DNA of 64,000 bases from Mimachlamys varia (lineage: Eukaryota > Mollusca > Bivalvia > Pectinida > Pectinidae): the NCBI GenBank assembly GCA_947623455.1, contig OX392529.1, positions 60,407,186-60,471,185 of the forward strand, written 5' to 3'. Every line of letters begins with the position of its first letter. Positions within the stretch are counted from its first letter, which is position 1. The notes under the pieces were generated by a model. It saw nothing but the letters and a program-made list of their open reading frames with translations, was not told the origin of the DNA and searched no databases. Shown in pieces: positions 34,893 to 46,982 of this stretch. The translations under genes were made by a program, and so were the position numbers.

Positions 34893-35309
34893 GTTAAGGA
34901 GATCGTGTTAACTGCATCTGTGGTCCTAAATTGTGTGTGTTAGGGTCATCTTTTGGTATTCTGAAATTGCATGTGAGTTGCAAATTCAAGATCTTGGCAA
35001 ACGTTATAGATGAATAGATTCAATAACGGGTTTTGTCGGATAAAACAAGACACCATGAGCAAGTTACGGTAAAGGTTTCTTGAAGAACATTCTAGCTTGT
35101 CCCTTTCAAATGATAGCGTCTCTGAAAATATAAGGCGACTCTTCGATTGACAGTTGGTCAGTTTATCTGACTGAAGAATCGCCGAAAAAGCATTGAGTGA
35201 GCATGTACTACATGTAGCATACACGGCTGAAATGATGTCGCCTTGTTGTTATATACGGACAAGCTTCAATGTGCTGTGATCGCTTTAATGTCAAAACTTA
35301 ACATTTTTT
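34893..35309 (+). other. 3' flank / presumed 3' UTR of the RS gene
   Basis: Follows the stop at 34890-34892. I did not see a canonical AATAAA before the mobile element at 35310, so the cleavage site is unknown. Confidence 0.45.
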
Positions 35310-36304
35310 GTCCCCCGCTTCCGGAGGAACGGGGGATATTGATTTGGGTTTGTCCGTCCGTCCGTCCGTCCCTCCGTCCGTCCCTCTGTCTGTCTGTCAC
35401 ACTTCGTTTCCGTGCTCTATCTTTTGAAGGAATAATCCGATTTTCATTAAACTTGGTCAGGATACTTATCATCCAAGTACCTCGGATGAGTTCGATTTTC
35501 GTGAAATTCCGCGCATATTTTATGGAGTTATCCCCCTTTTATCACCAAATATAGGCATCATGTACAAAATGCCATAACTCTTATGTTTTTTATTTAATTC
35601 ACTTTAAATTCTGTAGAATATTATATAAGGTAATGATGTTTAACATATATTACGGGTTTGGATGTCGTATCTCAACTTTCTTTGGAATCCGACAGAGTTT
35701 TGTCCCTTTCATTGCCTCCCTCTGTCCGTCTGTCTGTCACACTTCGTTTCCGTGCTCTATCTTTTGAAGGAATAATCCGATTTTCATTAAACTTGGTCAG
35801 GATACTTATCATCCAAGTACCTCGGATGAGTTCGATTTTCGTGAAATTCCGCGCATATTTTATGGAGTTATCCCCCTTTTATCACCAAATATAGGCATCA
35901 TGTACAAAATGCCATAACTCTTATGTTTTTTATTTAATTCACTTTAAATTCTGTAGAATATTATATAAGGTAATGATGTTTAACATATATTACGGGTTTG
36001 GATGTCGTATCTCAACTTTCTTTGGAATCCGACAGAGTTTTGTCCCTTTCATTGCCAAATGAAAGCATTATGTACAAAAAATTGCTTTCCGTGCTCTATC
36101 TTTTGAAGGAATAATTCGATTTTCATCAAACTTGTTGAGGATACTTATTATTCAAGTATCTCGAATGAGTTCGATTTTCGTGAAATTCCGCGCGTATTTT
36201 ACGGAGTTATCCCCCTTTTTATCATGAAATATAGGCATCATGTACAAAATGCCAGAACTCTACGCACATGATGTTTCCCCCCAAGTGGCCCTGAAGCGGG
36301 GGAC
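35310..36304 (-). mobile_element. modular element with 12-bp TIR, 340-bp core repeats and GTCC tract
   Basis: Perfect terminal inverted repeat: GTCCCCCGCTTC (35310-35321) and GAAGCGGGGGAC (36293-36304). Next to the left end lies a hairpin, CCCCCGCTTCC against GGAACGGGGG, with one bulged base. A (GTCC)n tract follows (about 35348-35392). The core has about three copies of a 338-340-bp unit ('tttccgtgctctatc' at 35407, 35747 and 36085). The first two copies are almost identical and the third is diverged. Read on the minus strand, the order is terminus, core repeats, GGAC tract, hairpin, end, as in the elements at 44848 and 50043. No coding sequence. Confidence 0.85.
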
Positions 36305-36412
36305 ATAAATTCCACGAATTAGCTTGTTATATGTGTGATACAAACAATGGTCTAGACTAAAGGATTGAACTGTGAATATTTATTTTGAAAACAGATTATA
36401 AGATGCTTTTAC

Positions 36413-36530
36413 CTTTAGTGAGATTGCTGTTTTAACGGCACCTCGGTTATCTTTAGTGAGATTGCTATTTTCACGGTTACTCAATTATTTTTAGTGAGAT
36501 TGGTATTTTTACGGTTACTCGGTAAAGATT
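36413..36530. repeat. three-copy repeat of about 46 bp
   Basis: 'tttagtgagattgctatttt' plus 'cacggttactcgg' repeats three times with small changes. Confidence 0.75.
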
Positions 36531-36591
36531 TCGACGTAAATGAAAATGGCGGGAAAAAGTATTATGATATTGCTTTAGTATGTAACTGAGT

Positions 36592-37995
36592 GTTTTACAG
36601 TGTATATCATACTAATACAGTATATACCATACTAATACAGTGTATATCGTACTAATACAGTGTATATCGTACTAATACAGTGTATATCGTACTAATACAG
36701 TGTATACCATACTAATACAGTGTATATCGTACTAATACAGTGTATATCGTACTAATATAGTGTATATCGTACTAATACAGTGTATATCGTTCTAATACAG
36801 TGTATATCGTACTAATACAGTGTATATCGTACTAATACAGTGTATACCATACTAATACAGTGTATATCGTACTAATACAGTGTATATCGTACTAATACAG
36901 TGTATATCGTACTAATACAGTGTATACCATACTAATACAGTGTATATCGTACTAATACAGTGTATATCGTACTAATATAGTGTATATCGTACTAATACAG
37001 TGTATATCGTTCTAATACAGTGTATATCGTACTAATACAGTGTATATCGTACCAATACAGTGTATATCGTACTAATACAGTATATACCATACTAATACAG
37101 TGTATATCGTACTAATACAGTGTATACCATACTAATACAGTGTATATCGTACTAATACAGTGTATACCATACTAATACAGTGTATATCGTACTAATACAG
37201 TGTATACAATACTAATACAGTGTATATCGTACTAATACAGTGTATAACGTACTAATACAGTGTATATCGTACTAATACAGTGTATACCATACTAATACAG
37301 TGTATATCGTACTAATACAGTGTATATCGTACTAATACAGTGTATACCATACTAATACAGTGTATACCATACTAATACAGTGTATATCGTACTAATACAG
37401 TGTATATCGTACTAATATAGTGTATATCGTACTAATACAGTGTATTTCGTTCTAATACAGTGTATACCATACTAATACAGTGTATATCGTACTAATACAG
37501 TGTATACCATACTAATACAGTGTATATCGTACTAATACAGTGTATATCATACTAATACAGTGTATATCGTACTAATACAGTGTATACAATACTAATACAG
37601 TGTATATCGTACTAATACAGTGTATAACGTACTAATACAGTGTATATCGTACTAATATAGTGTATATCGTACTAATACAGTGTATACAATACTAATACAG
37701 TGTATATCGTACTAATACAGTGTATAACGTACTAATACAGTGTATATCGTACTAATACAGTGTATACCATACTAATACAGTGTATATCGTACTAATACAG
37801 TGTATATCGTACTAATACAGTGTATACCATACTAATACAGTGTATATCGTACTAATACAGTGTATATCGTACTAATACAGTGTATATCGTACTAATACAG
37901 TGTATATCGTACTAATACAGTGTATATCGTACTAATACAGTGTATTAGTACGAATACAGCATATACCATACTAATACAGTGTATATCATATTAAT
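36592..37995. repeat. 20-bp satellite, about 70 copies
   Basis: The unit is 'actaatacagtgtatatcgt', with variants ending 'taccat', 'tacaat' and 'taacgt'. The 20-bp step is almost perfect for 1.4 kb, so each 60-nt block shows three aligned copies. Variant units recur in similar order, which suggests segmental duplication within the array. It lies about 1.7 kb downstream of the RS gene stop. Confidence 0.97.
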
Positions 37996-40102
37996 AGGTA
38001 CATACATGTCTGTACAATAGTCATAATCATAGAATAGTGGCGAACTTTTAGTGCATAGAAATCTAGTGAAACATATTTCACGCATTACATATCGAAGTTG
38101 ATATTACTACAGAGTTGGAATTCCAGTACACGCAATACCTTTTTTTAATTCCAGTGTGACGAAACTACAGTATTACATGATGACGTCATAATAGGATTTG
38201 GTTTGTTGTAATCATATCACACGATTATGCTGTTTGTTGAACAATATCATCAATTAATATGTTTGTGCGATCACGAAAGAAATGTGAACATTCGTCCATT
38301 GCATGGAGAAACGAAATATGAGTTGACTTAAGTAGTAAGTATGAGAAATGCTTTATTGTTAATACGTATGTATTATAGATGTGTGGGTTCTACTCTATTT
38401 ATTATATCATAGAATTCAAAGATCTCAACCTGTCGCTATTCTAGTGTTTCCCGTAAGAAATACTTCAGTCGGTTAGATATTATTTACATGTATTTTATAT
38501 TTAAACAAAAATAAATATGGCCCTTTATGAAGATTTGAACTAGAAATAGAGGGAAGATGATGAAAAGCTGTTCGTTTATGCCTCATAATTTTATGACGTC
38601 ACAATAGGATATGTTACAAAAGTTGTAATTTTTACATGAATTGCCATTACACGTCAGTCTGAGTTCATGGGTGTATATGAGAAATATTAAAACTGTTCAT
38701 TTTAAATTTTTGTTGGGGTGGGGGGGGGGGGGGAGGGGGGGCTGTGTTATTTATTGATGTGACAGTTTTGAATATGTTGAACAAATATACCCTTGCACCT
38801 ATACGATACAATCAATATGATAATGACCACTGTTTATCTGCTGTGCCCAATGTCAGTATATGTTTATACTGATAGTTTTCACAAATCATTTGTCAGATTA
38901 TGGATTGATGAACTATTGAGTTTGAAATTGATAAAACCGTTCTTTTAAAATTTTAGTCCTAGTAAATATAGTGTTTGTTGATAGAGACACCACTGTGATA
39001 TAAGGTTTGGTTGTAGCTTTGTCAGTATTTATATCTAGTCTATGTACTCTAGTCAGTCGTTTTTATCTGGAGAGTGGTTGGCGGGGACAATATTTTCTGA
39101 TTCACTCAGTGAAACCTCTCCTGATTACAATAACCCAGTTTGGTGGGATAGTGTGAGATGTGCAGGGCACAATAGCTGAATTATTTTTCTATGTCTAAAA
39201 ACTATAGAGCGAAATACATATTTGCACTGCAAAATAAATAAGTCCTGTTTTAAGAGGAACAGTGACATTTTTGCATTCATATTTGTTATTATAAATATTT
39301 TTCGCGATTGATATGCATTGAAGAATGTATATGTGCACGTGCAAAATTAACATAGAATTGTTTATCATGTCATAATGACGTTTTTATGACGTCATATAAT
39401 TGTCTTGGAAGTGAAAATCGTACTGTCAAATTAGAAATTTGCCTCGTTTTTAAAGAAATTAATTTGAGAGTTTTGTTGTGTAATGAATTTATGTGAAAAT
39501 AGATCTTTCAGTCGTGTCAGGGTAATATGTAATTGATTAAACTCGTTAAATAATTCAATATGTCACTGGCATAAAAGCTCGTGACATATAAAATTATTGA
39601 AGTCGTTAAATAAATTCCATATTACATTGGGACTCATGTAAGATCCCTATTTATATATATATAGTGAATAACATAATTCCCTGTGTATCTTATGTCTTTA
39701 TAACATTACTAGGTCGAACTACGTTTTAATGACATTGACTGTCAGACCATTTAGATGGAATCTGTATCTAGTCCCGTAGACTAGCCTCGTAGTTTAGTCC
39801 CGGAGAATGATTGTTTCTGTTTTATTCCTGATATTAAGAAAAATTCTTTATTCCGACCCATTTTGTATGTAAGGATTCGACATAAGGCAACTTGGATGTT
39901 GTAACAAGTATTATCGACTACTGACAGTAGACCGAATATTAAGGGTTTATTACACTGTGAGAAAACGTTTATATTTTTTTATAAATGAAAAATAATTCAA
40001 AACAATAGTCTAATAATTATAAAGAAATTCTCGTCTATTCTTTTCACTTGTTGCTAACGCATACTACACATTAAGCATGCCATGGAAGAGTAGTGAGCTT
40101 TG
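37996..40102. other. intergenic sequence with G-rich tract and three TGACGTCA sites
   Basis: No gene was recognised. TGACGTCA palindromes (CRE-like) occur at 38181-38188, 38594-38601 and 39387-39394. A G run lies at about 38715-38741. Whether the CRE-like sites are functional cannot be judged. Confidence 0.45.
38715..38741 (+). repeat. poly-G tract with G-quadruplex potential
   Basis: A 27-nt stretch of almost only G, interrupted by a single T and a single A. It could form a G-quadruplex and is also error-prone in sequencing. Confidence 0.85.
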
Positions 40103-40567
40103 CTAAATGTTGAGCACCAAATCGTAGTCGTTTACGATCATAATCAAAGTATTGTGGCTGCCAGGCAGGTGTATAATTGCGTCCTGTACGAAAACGTACG
40201 AAAAGGAAATAATTTGTTGAAGATGAGCAGAAAATACATTTTTTTCCATCTGGAATAAGCTTGGTTGATATCTAGCCCGAGTTTCATCTTGCAACGACAC
40301 CCAACTAAGACATTGTGACAGATGGAGATGTCTGGTGTGGGGCCCCCCCAAACCAGACATGGTGTCGGGGCCAGAGGAAACTCGGACGTGTTAATACCGG
40401 TCAGGTGCACATGGAGACGCTTTTGGGTAAGTTGAGAATAAATATTTTTTCTGATCTTCAATCACAACCTTTTTCTTCAATAGAGTCAGCATGGAACTGC
40501 ACTAAACGTAAGAAAAGTTCATAGAGATCCCTTACACTAATTTGTTCTCTGTGTGCTCAACATTTAG
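40103..40567. mobile_element. 465-bp segment bounded by a 15-bp perfect inverted repeat
   Basis: CTAAATGTTGAGCAC at 40103-40117 and its exact complement GTGCTCAACATTTAG at 40553-40567. The inside is more GC-rich than its surroundings and contains a C run (40342-40349). No transposase is seen, so a MITE-like element is the simplest reading. An exon-like stretch with a donor (gtaagt at 40437) lies inside but has no partner. Confidence 0.5.
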
Positions 40568-41139
40568 TTTGGGTTGAGAACTGCCCAGTCGTGTCGCATG
40601 TTACACTCAAACGTTTACGGACTAAAATAGAATTGGGCTAATTAATCATGTTAATTCAACTGTTCTTTACATAATAAAGAGTTTGTTAAACTTAACAGGC
40701 ATTCGAGTTTGTTTTCTGTTTTTTTTTTTTTTATCTGGGCAGTCACCTTCAGCCTACCACTGTTTCACAGAGTACGTTCTACGGCTAACTAGTAAACCCA
40801 CTTAAACAGATTCATATCGATCTGGACACTTGTAATCTAGACACTTCACATACTTAGTACTTTTAAATGGTGGCTTTTTACATTTCAAGGTTACATGAAA
40901 ATTGTAACGCTAAAAAAAATGAATGCCAGAAATGTTTACTTTGGGCTCAAAAGGATCCCATACTCGTTTGGGCTCAAAAGACACTCATTTGGGCTCAAAA
41001 AGGATGCCATATTCGTTTCCATTTCATATTAAGTTATTAAACTCCAGCCGACTATTTCACGACACTGCCAAGCAAATGTGTCCATGGTGAAGCAAAAGCA
41101 CGAAGGAAAACGACCATACCAAATAACTCTATCATAAAT
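40568..41139. other. intergenic sequence with a short triplicated motif
   Basis: 'tttgggctcaaaa' occurs three times between about 40938 and 41000. Nothing else was recognised. Confidence 0.5.
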
Positions 41140-41215
41140 CAATCTCTTGTTCACCACTACTTGGGATCGAACCAAACTTCTTGGGAGAGCGACTCCCGGC
41201 TACCGAGGCACACAA
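41130..41215 (-). mobile_element. short tRNA-like SINE head
   Basis: The reverse complement reads 'gtgcctcggtagccgggagt', then 'tttggttcgatcccaag' (B-box-like) and 'gtggtgaacaagagattgat'. The last part resembles the 'gtgaacaagagtgatt' tail of the SINE at 26.5 kb, but the central domain is missing. This is a truncated or alternative SINE, not a functional tRNA, because no cloverleaf closes. Confidence 0.45.
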
Positions 41216-42739
41216 TCAGTTTCAGAATGTTTTCATCACTCTCATAGGAAATGAAAACTCAAGTAAGAACCTATTTATTTCTTATTTTGACGTCAAACAA
41301 GACTCTATCTTAAAATACAAGAGATTCAATTTGAAAAAGATACACAATTTAAAGTTATTTTGAATTTGTTTGACTGCCCCGTAAAACTGATGATCGGAAC
41401 ACGAACATATGATGAAAGTGTGAATCCTGAGTATAACGATGATATAAGCACGGGACCATTTCGTTACCTTTCTACATGTTTCTACATGTTGTCGCTATAG
41501 TACCGTAATCAGTTTATTCGAATATAATTACCGAGTGAATTAACTCGAATTAATCGGCATAAATTGGCCAAAACGACTACAACACACAACTCTATCGGCA
41601 TAAAACTTACACTTTATTGTGTCGCGGTTTTAAGACATGGACTGAAATCATTTTTTATGAACAATGTCTAATTACTCTTCTAAGAACTCAACTACACCCC
41701 GTTTCGCTCGATGCGTACATTTTTAGGGTTTTGAAGTTACCCTTCACGTTTTCACAACTTCCTACGCCACTGTTCGATTTCAATCAATATGACTATGACT
41801 AACACGTAACGATGATAAATATCTGAAACAATGTCAACAAAAACACCAGAAATGATAACTTAGCAACTCTGGGACAATTTAGCCAACGAACTATGGATTC
41901 ATGGAATCCTTCCCAAATTAGGTGGTAGAATCCACATCTCTCACTGCTATTAAAGGTCGCCTAAACAACCATTGGTAAAATGTACCGTTTAAGTTTTATC
42001 CTAGTTTTAATTTCAATGCACAACCGGACGGCAGTGAGTTGACAACACGAAACGCTACCGGATAAGCTTCCATTGGTTAACTATTGGTGTCTACCACAAG
42101 GTAACGTCCCGGATGTAAAGTGACACATATATGATTAAATGTGGAAGGCCCGAAAATAAAGTCAGCTCAACTAGTCAAAGAACATTTGAACAGATCTGAA
42201 ATAGCATGGCTTGGGACCGTATTTCCACATCATATCGATGTAAGCCAGGTAAGTGTACCGCCGGCCGATGTCGCGCTGTGGTGTATACCGTCCTCGGTAT
42301 TGATTGTCTCTAAGCAGACACACAATTGTCAGACTTCAATAAGCAAACAATTACAAAGGCCGTATAAAACTAGAATGTTCAATATTGGCCGGTTGTCATA
42401 GACTACTCAACTCCTGCTTCCAGGTGGAGGTTTACATAGCATGTGATCCGTGAAATATTGATGTGAATTTTTCAAATGTGTGTAGAAATTCAACCCGGGA
42501 ATGTAATAAAACGGCTGGCAAATATACGTTATTGATTACAAACAGTGTCAATGAAATACTCTCAATACATTTCGAGGACTTCTGTTTTGGAATTTGTTAT
42601 TGCACACGAGGTTCTAGAGGGAATTTCGGAAAATTTCATAAGATTACTTATGTCAGAGTTGTAATATGCATGTCAAACGATCTAATTTATTAAAGTTACC
42701 GTTTTCAAAACAATCGTTTTTAATTATCTTTCCATCCAC
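41216..42739. other. intergenic sequence with one weak exon candidate
   Basis: A plus-strand frame across about 42144-42248 (KSAQLVKEHLNRSEIAWLGT, then VFPHHIDVSQ) ends at a consensus donor CAG|gtaagt (42248/42249). No acceptor, start or partner exon could be assigned, so it is not called as a gene. Confidence 0.3.
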
Positions 42740-43000
42740 CCGGAGAAGTAGACATTAGTATGTTTGAGAATTTTGAAACATTGGTTAATTTTCCATTTGC
42801 GAACCACCCTGCCCCCTAAGGTCAGGGCAAAAACTCCATATCTACAATATTGTATCCTCATCTCCGAAGGATTATTCTGGACAAGTTTGAAAAAATTCCA
42901 TACACTGGTTATTGAGAAGTCAAAAATGTTTAAGCTTATGCACGACGGACGGCGCACGAAGACGGACGGAAAGCGACCATGTGATCGGAGTTAAACAATA
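42740..43000 (+). mobile_element. relic of a modular GGACG-type element
   Basis: One diverged monomer-like block ends 'ggttattgagaagtcaaaaa' and is followed by 'cgacggacggcgcacgaaga' and 'cggacggaaagcg'. The same junction of a 'ggttat..agaagt' monomer end followed by a CGGACG tract occurs in the elements at 44848 and 50043. Terminal hairpins are degraded. Confidence 0.55.
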
Positions 43001-43975
43001 TGATATTATGGAGCTAAGTTGGTCGGAATTAAACAAGGAGTCAAAAAAGTGAAGTTCACATGTTGTAGCCTTTTACAAATTAAACAAGCAGTCAACAGAC
43101 CAAAAGTCACAGGGTCAAAGAGGTCTAGGTCACCAATTCAAAGGTCAAGGAAAAAGTTTAACTTTTGAGAAGACAATTGATCAAAAGATAAAAATCAAAG
43201 AGTTTGACCATGATTCCAATGATTTCAATGTAAATACACAACAGCAAAAGTTGAGGGCTTCCTCTTACGACGTACGACTTCCTCTCAATACCAGAAGGTC
43301 AATGGTTCTAATATTTGGCCAGTAGCATGCAGGGATGAAAAGACTGTCTTGTTTGTCCAAATGAATCGCTTTCAAGGTCACACAAGATCAAATTTCTGAA
43401 AATCTGCAAGAAACTTTTAAATAACCAAAATGCGCAATGTATGTATTAATATTGGGTCTGTAACATGCTGGGACGAAGGGCTAATACATTTTTTCAAGTG
43501 AATCACCTTAACTCACTTTCAAAGTTTTGGTTTGCTCTTCTTTTCTTGTTCCCGCCTTTTTTCGACACTGTATTTGTGTCCGCTTTTGGGGCCCATTTAG
43601 GATATACACAGGCTTTCATTGCCTAGCGACGAGGGTCTGCACCATTGTTTTATGACTATTGTCTCTCATCTGTTGTCTGATGTAAAGGATTGGTGAGATT
43701 TGAAGCGATCTTCAATGCAGGTACACACCAGTACGCTTTCTACGTGACTGTCACTATCCAGCCTAAGGCTTTGATAACTACAGCTAACCAGTGTAAAACG
43801 ATGTACAACAGAGTCCACTTGTATGTCTGAAGTTATCCTTGACTAAGGGTAGGTTTGCTGACAGCTTTACTTGGAAGCAGAAATAAAGAGGAAGATAGCT
43901 ATTGAAGAAAAAATAGTGACATTGATATTGGTCGAACCAATGTGGTGATAAAATTAGAGAATGCCAAAATGTCAA
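43001..43975. other. intergenic sequence with 'aaggtca'-type remnants
   Basis: Scattered 'gtcaaaggtca'-like fragments (43090-43150) may be decayed core monomers of the same modular class. No gene was recognised. Confidence 0.4.
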
Positions 43976-44060
43976 CAAAACGATACTCCAAACTCAAAAT
44001 CGATTAAACTAGGGGGCAAAATATGAGCAAAGGAAATATTTACATGAAGAAACATAGACT
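43976..44060 (+). repeat. dispersed repeat family R1, copy 4
   Basis: 'ccaaactcaaaatcgattaa', then 'gggggcaaaatatgagcaaa' and 'ggaaatatttacatg', homologous to 15275-15345. Confidence 0.6.
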
Positions 44061-44254
44061 ATTTAGGCTACACTCTGCATGCGTTCTCATGTTTCTGGTA
44101 CTTGTCCATCCATAGTATCACAATGCAAGTATACTGGTATTCTTGCTGAGAATAGAACCTTCATGTATGTATTTCATGTATAACTTTACCGGTGACATTT
44201 TATTTTGTATATATTGTGATATGGACTAAGAGGTTTCTAGCCTGCGTCCATTAT

Positions 44255-44535
44255 TTTCCATTAAATGTATACTGGTATTCTTGCTGAGAATAGAACCGTA
44301 TACTGGTATTCTTGCTGAGAATAGAACCGTATACTGGTATTTTTGCGAGGAATAGAATTGTATAATGGTAATTTTGCTGAGAATAGAATTGTATACTGGT
44401 ATTTTTGCTGAGAATAGAATTGTATACTGGTATTTTTGCTGAGAATAGAATTGTATACTGGTATTTTTGCTGAGAATAGAACCATATACTGGTATTCTTT
44501 TTTTTCTTCTTGTTGAGAATGGAACCATCTACTGT
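44255..44535. repeat. 31-bp tandem array, about 9 copies
   Basis: The unit is 'gtatactggtatttttgctg' plus 'agaatagaacc' or '...attgt'. The last copies are diverged. A stray related copy lies at about 44130-44160. Confidence 0.9.
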
Positions 44536-44847
44536 ACTGGTATTCTCGTTGCTATTTACCTTCACCAGGAAATCAGTGAAATAAGTTTTTTGGTTTAGAG
44601 AATTGATCGTTTATTGTTCCTTCAGCACCTTGAATTAGGGCTGGGCGGTTTTACCAGTATACCGTCGTATAAAGTTGTGATGGTACATTAGTCCTGTACC
44701 GGTTTTTTGGGGACTTTCATTTAAATATCAATGAACTATTTGTTACATAGAATAATTGGAATTTCAATATGTTTTAATTGTAATTTCCTATACGTTTGCT
44801 GACTAGGTCAGCTTCACTCAAACAATATTAGAGTATAACACAAAGAG

Positions 44848-46982
44848 AACAAGAGGCCCAACGGGCCTTAACGGTCATCTGACTACCAATTGTAAAATCA
44901 CTATGAAAATACGTGTAGTCATTAAATCAAGTTATAATATGCCTGTATAGATTGCCAAGTTCAAGATAGTGGCCTTCTTGGATTTCTGATGGGCTTGAAA
45001 AATAACAACACTTTGTTGGGACCATCTCAGGATATCATTTCTGGCAAGTTTCAGCTCAATTCCCCTGGTAGAACTTGAGAAGTTTAGAATGTGTTTTCAA
45101 CAAACCCTTTTGGCCCCTGTGACCTTGAATGAATGTCAGGGTCATTTCTTTAAACAAACTTGACACACCTTTATCCCAGCATGCCACAAGCCCAATATCA
45201 CATCTCTGTGCCTTTTGGTTATTCAGAAAAAGTTGTTTTTAAAGATTTTGACCCTTTTGGCCCCTGTGACCTTGAATGAAGTTCAAGGTCATTTATTTGA
45301 ACAAACTTGGTAGACCTTTATCCCAGCATGTCACAGGCCTAATATCAGGTCTCTGAGCCTTTTAGTTATTCAGAAGAAGTTGTTTAAAGATTATGACCGT
45401 TTTGGCCTCTGTGACCTTGAATGAAGGTCAAGGTCATTTCTTTGAACAAACTTGGTAGCCCTTTATCCCAGCATGCCACAGGCCCAATATCAGGTCTCTG
45501 GGCCTTTTGGTTATTCAGAAGAAAATGTTTAAATATTATGACCGTTTTGGCCCCAGTGACCTTGAATGAAAGTCAAGGTCATTTCTTTGAACAAACTTGG
45601 TAGCCCTTTATCCCAGCATGCCACAGGCTCAATATCAGGTCTCTGGGCCTTTTGGTTATTCAGAAGAAGTTGTTTAAAGATTATGACCGTTTTGGTCCCT
45701 GTGACCTTGAATGAAAGTCAAGATCATTTCTTTGAACAAACGTGGTAGCCCTTTATCCCAGCATGCCACAGGCCCAATATCAGGTCTCTGGGCCTTTTGG
45801 TTATTCAGAAGAAGTTGTTTAAAGATTATGACCGTTTTGGCCCCTGTGACCTTGAATGAAAGTCAAGGTCATTTCTTTGAACAAACTTGGTAGCCCTTTA
45901 TCCCAGCATGCCACAGGCCCAATATTAGGTATCTGGGCCTTTTGGTTATTCAGAAGAAAATGTTTAAAGATTATGACCGTTTTGGCCCCAGTGACCTTGA
46001 ATGAAAGTCAAGGTCATTTCTTTGAACAAACTTGGTAGCCCTTTATCCCAGCATGCCACAGGCACAATATTAGATCTCTGGGCCTTTTGGTTATTCAGAA
46101 GAAAATGTTTAAAGATTATGACCGTTTTGGCCCCAGTGACCTTGAATGAAGGTCAAGGTCATTTGTTTGAACAAACTTGGTACCCCTTTATCCCAGCATA
46201 ACACAGGCCCAATATCAGGTCTCTGGGCCTTTTGGTTATTCAGAAGAAGTCGTTCAAAGATTTTGACCTTTTTGGCCCCTGTGACCTTGAATGAAGGTCA
46301 AGGTCATTTGTTTGAACAAACTTGGTAGCCCTTTATCCCAGCATGCCACAGGCCCAATATTAGGTCTCTGGGCCTTTTGGTTATTCAGAAGAAGTCGTTT
46401 AAAAATTATGACCGTTTTGTCCCCTGTGACCTTGAATGAAGGTCAAGGTCATTTCTTTGAACAAACTTGGTAGACCTTTATCTCAGCATAACACAGGACC
46501 AATATCAGGTCTCTAGGCCTTTTGGTTATTCAGAAGAAGTTGTTTAAAAAGATTTTGACCTTTTCGGCCCCTGTGACCTTGAATGAAGGTCAAGGTCATT
46601 TGTTTGAACAAACTTGGTACCCCTTCATCCCAGCATGGCACAAGCCCAATATTTGGTCTATGGGCCTTTTGGTTATTCAGAAGAAGTCGTTCAAAGATTT
46701 TGACCTTTTTGGCCCCTGTGACCTTGAATGAAGGTCAAGGTCATTTGTTTGAACAAACTTGGTACCCCTTCATCCCAGCATGGCACAAGCCCAATATTGG
46801 GTCTATGGGCCTTTTGGTTTATGAGAAGAAGATGTTTAAATGGAAAAGTTTACGGACGGCACACGGCGCACGGCGCACGACGCACGACGCACGGCGCACG
46901 ACGACGGACGAAGCATGATGACTATAGGTCATCCTGACCCTTCGGGTCAGATGACTTAAAAACTTATAACAGGCCTCTTGTT
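44848..46982 (+). mobile_element. modular element with 145-bp core repeats, GGACG-type tract and terminal hairpins
   Basis: An 11-bp perfect TIR: AACAAGAGGCC (44848-44858) and GGCCTCTTGTT (46972-46982). Near the left end there is a hairpin AGGCCC-AAC-GGGCCT, then GTCATCTGAC (44874-44883). The core holds about 12 monomers of 145 bp ('gtgaccttgaatgaaggtca', 'ttatcccagcatgccacagg', 'gggccttttggttattcaga'). A 'cggacggcacacggcgcacg'-type tract follows (46851-46912). The right end has a hairpin, GTCATCCTGACCC / GGGTCAGATGAC (46928-46955), whose last arm is the exact complement of 44874-44883. No coding capacity; the 60-residue frames in each monomer are period artefacts. Confidence 0.88.

Noticed and set aside
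45421..46937. Series of similar 60-residue frames spaced by 145 bp
   Set aside because: They are the same frame in each core monomer of a mobile element. Stops interrupt each one and neighbouring frames do not join.
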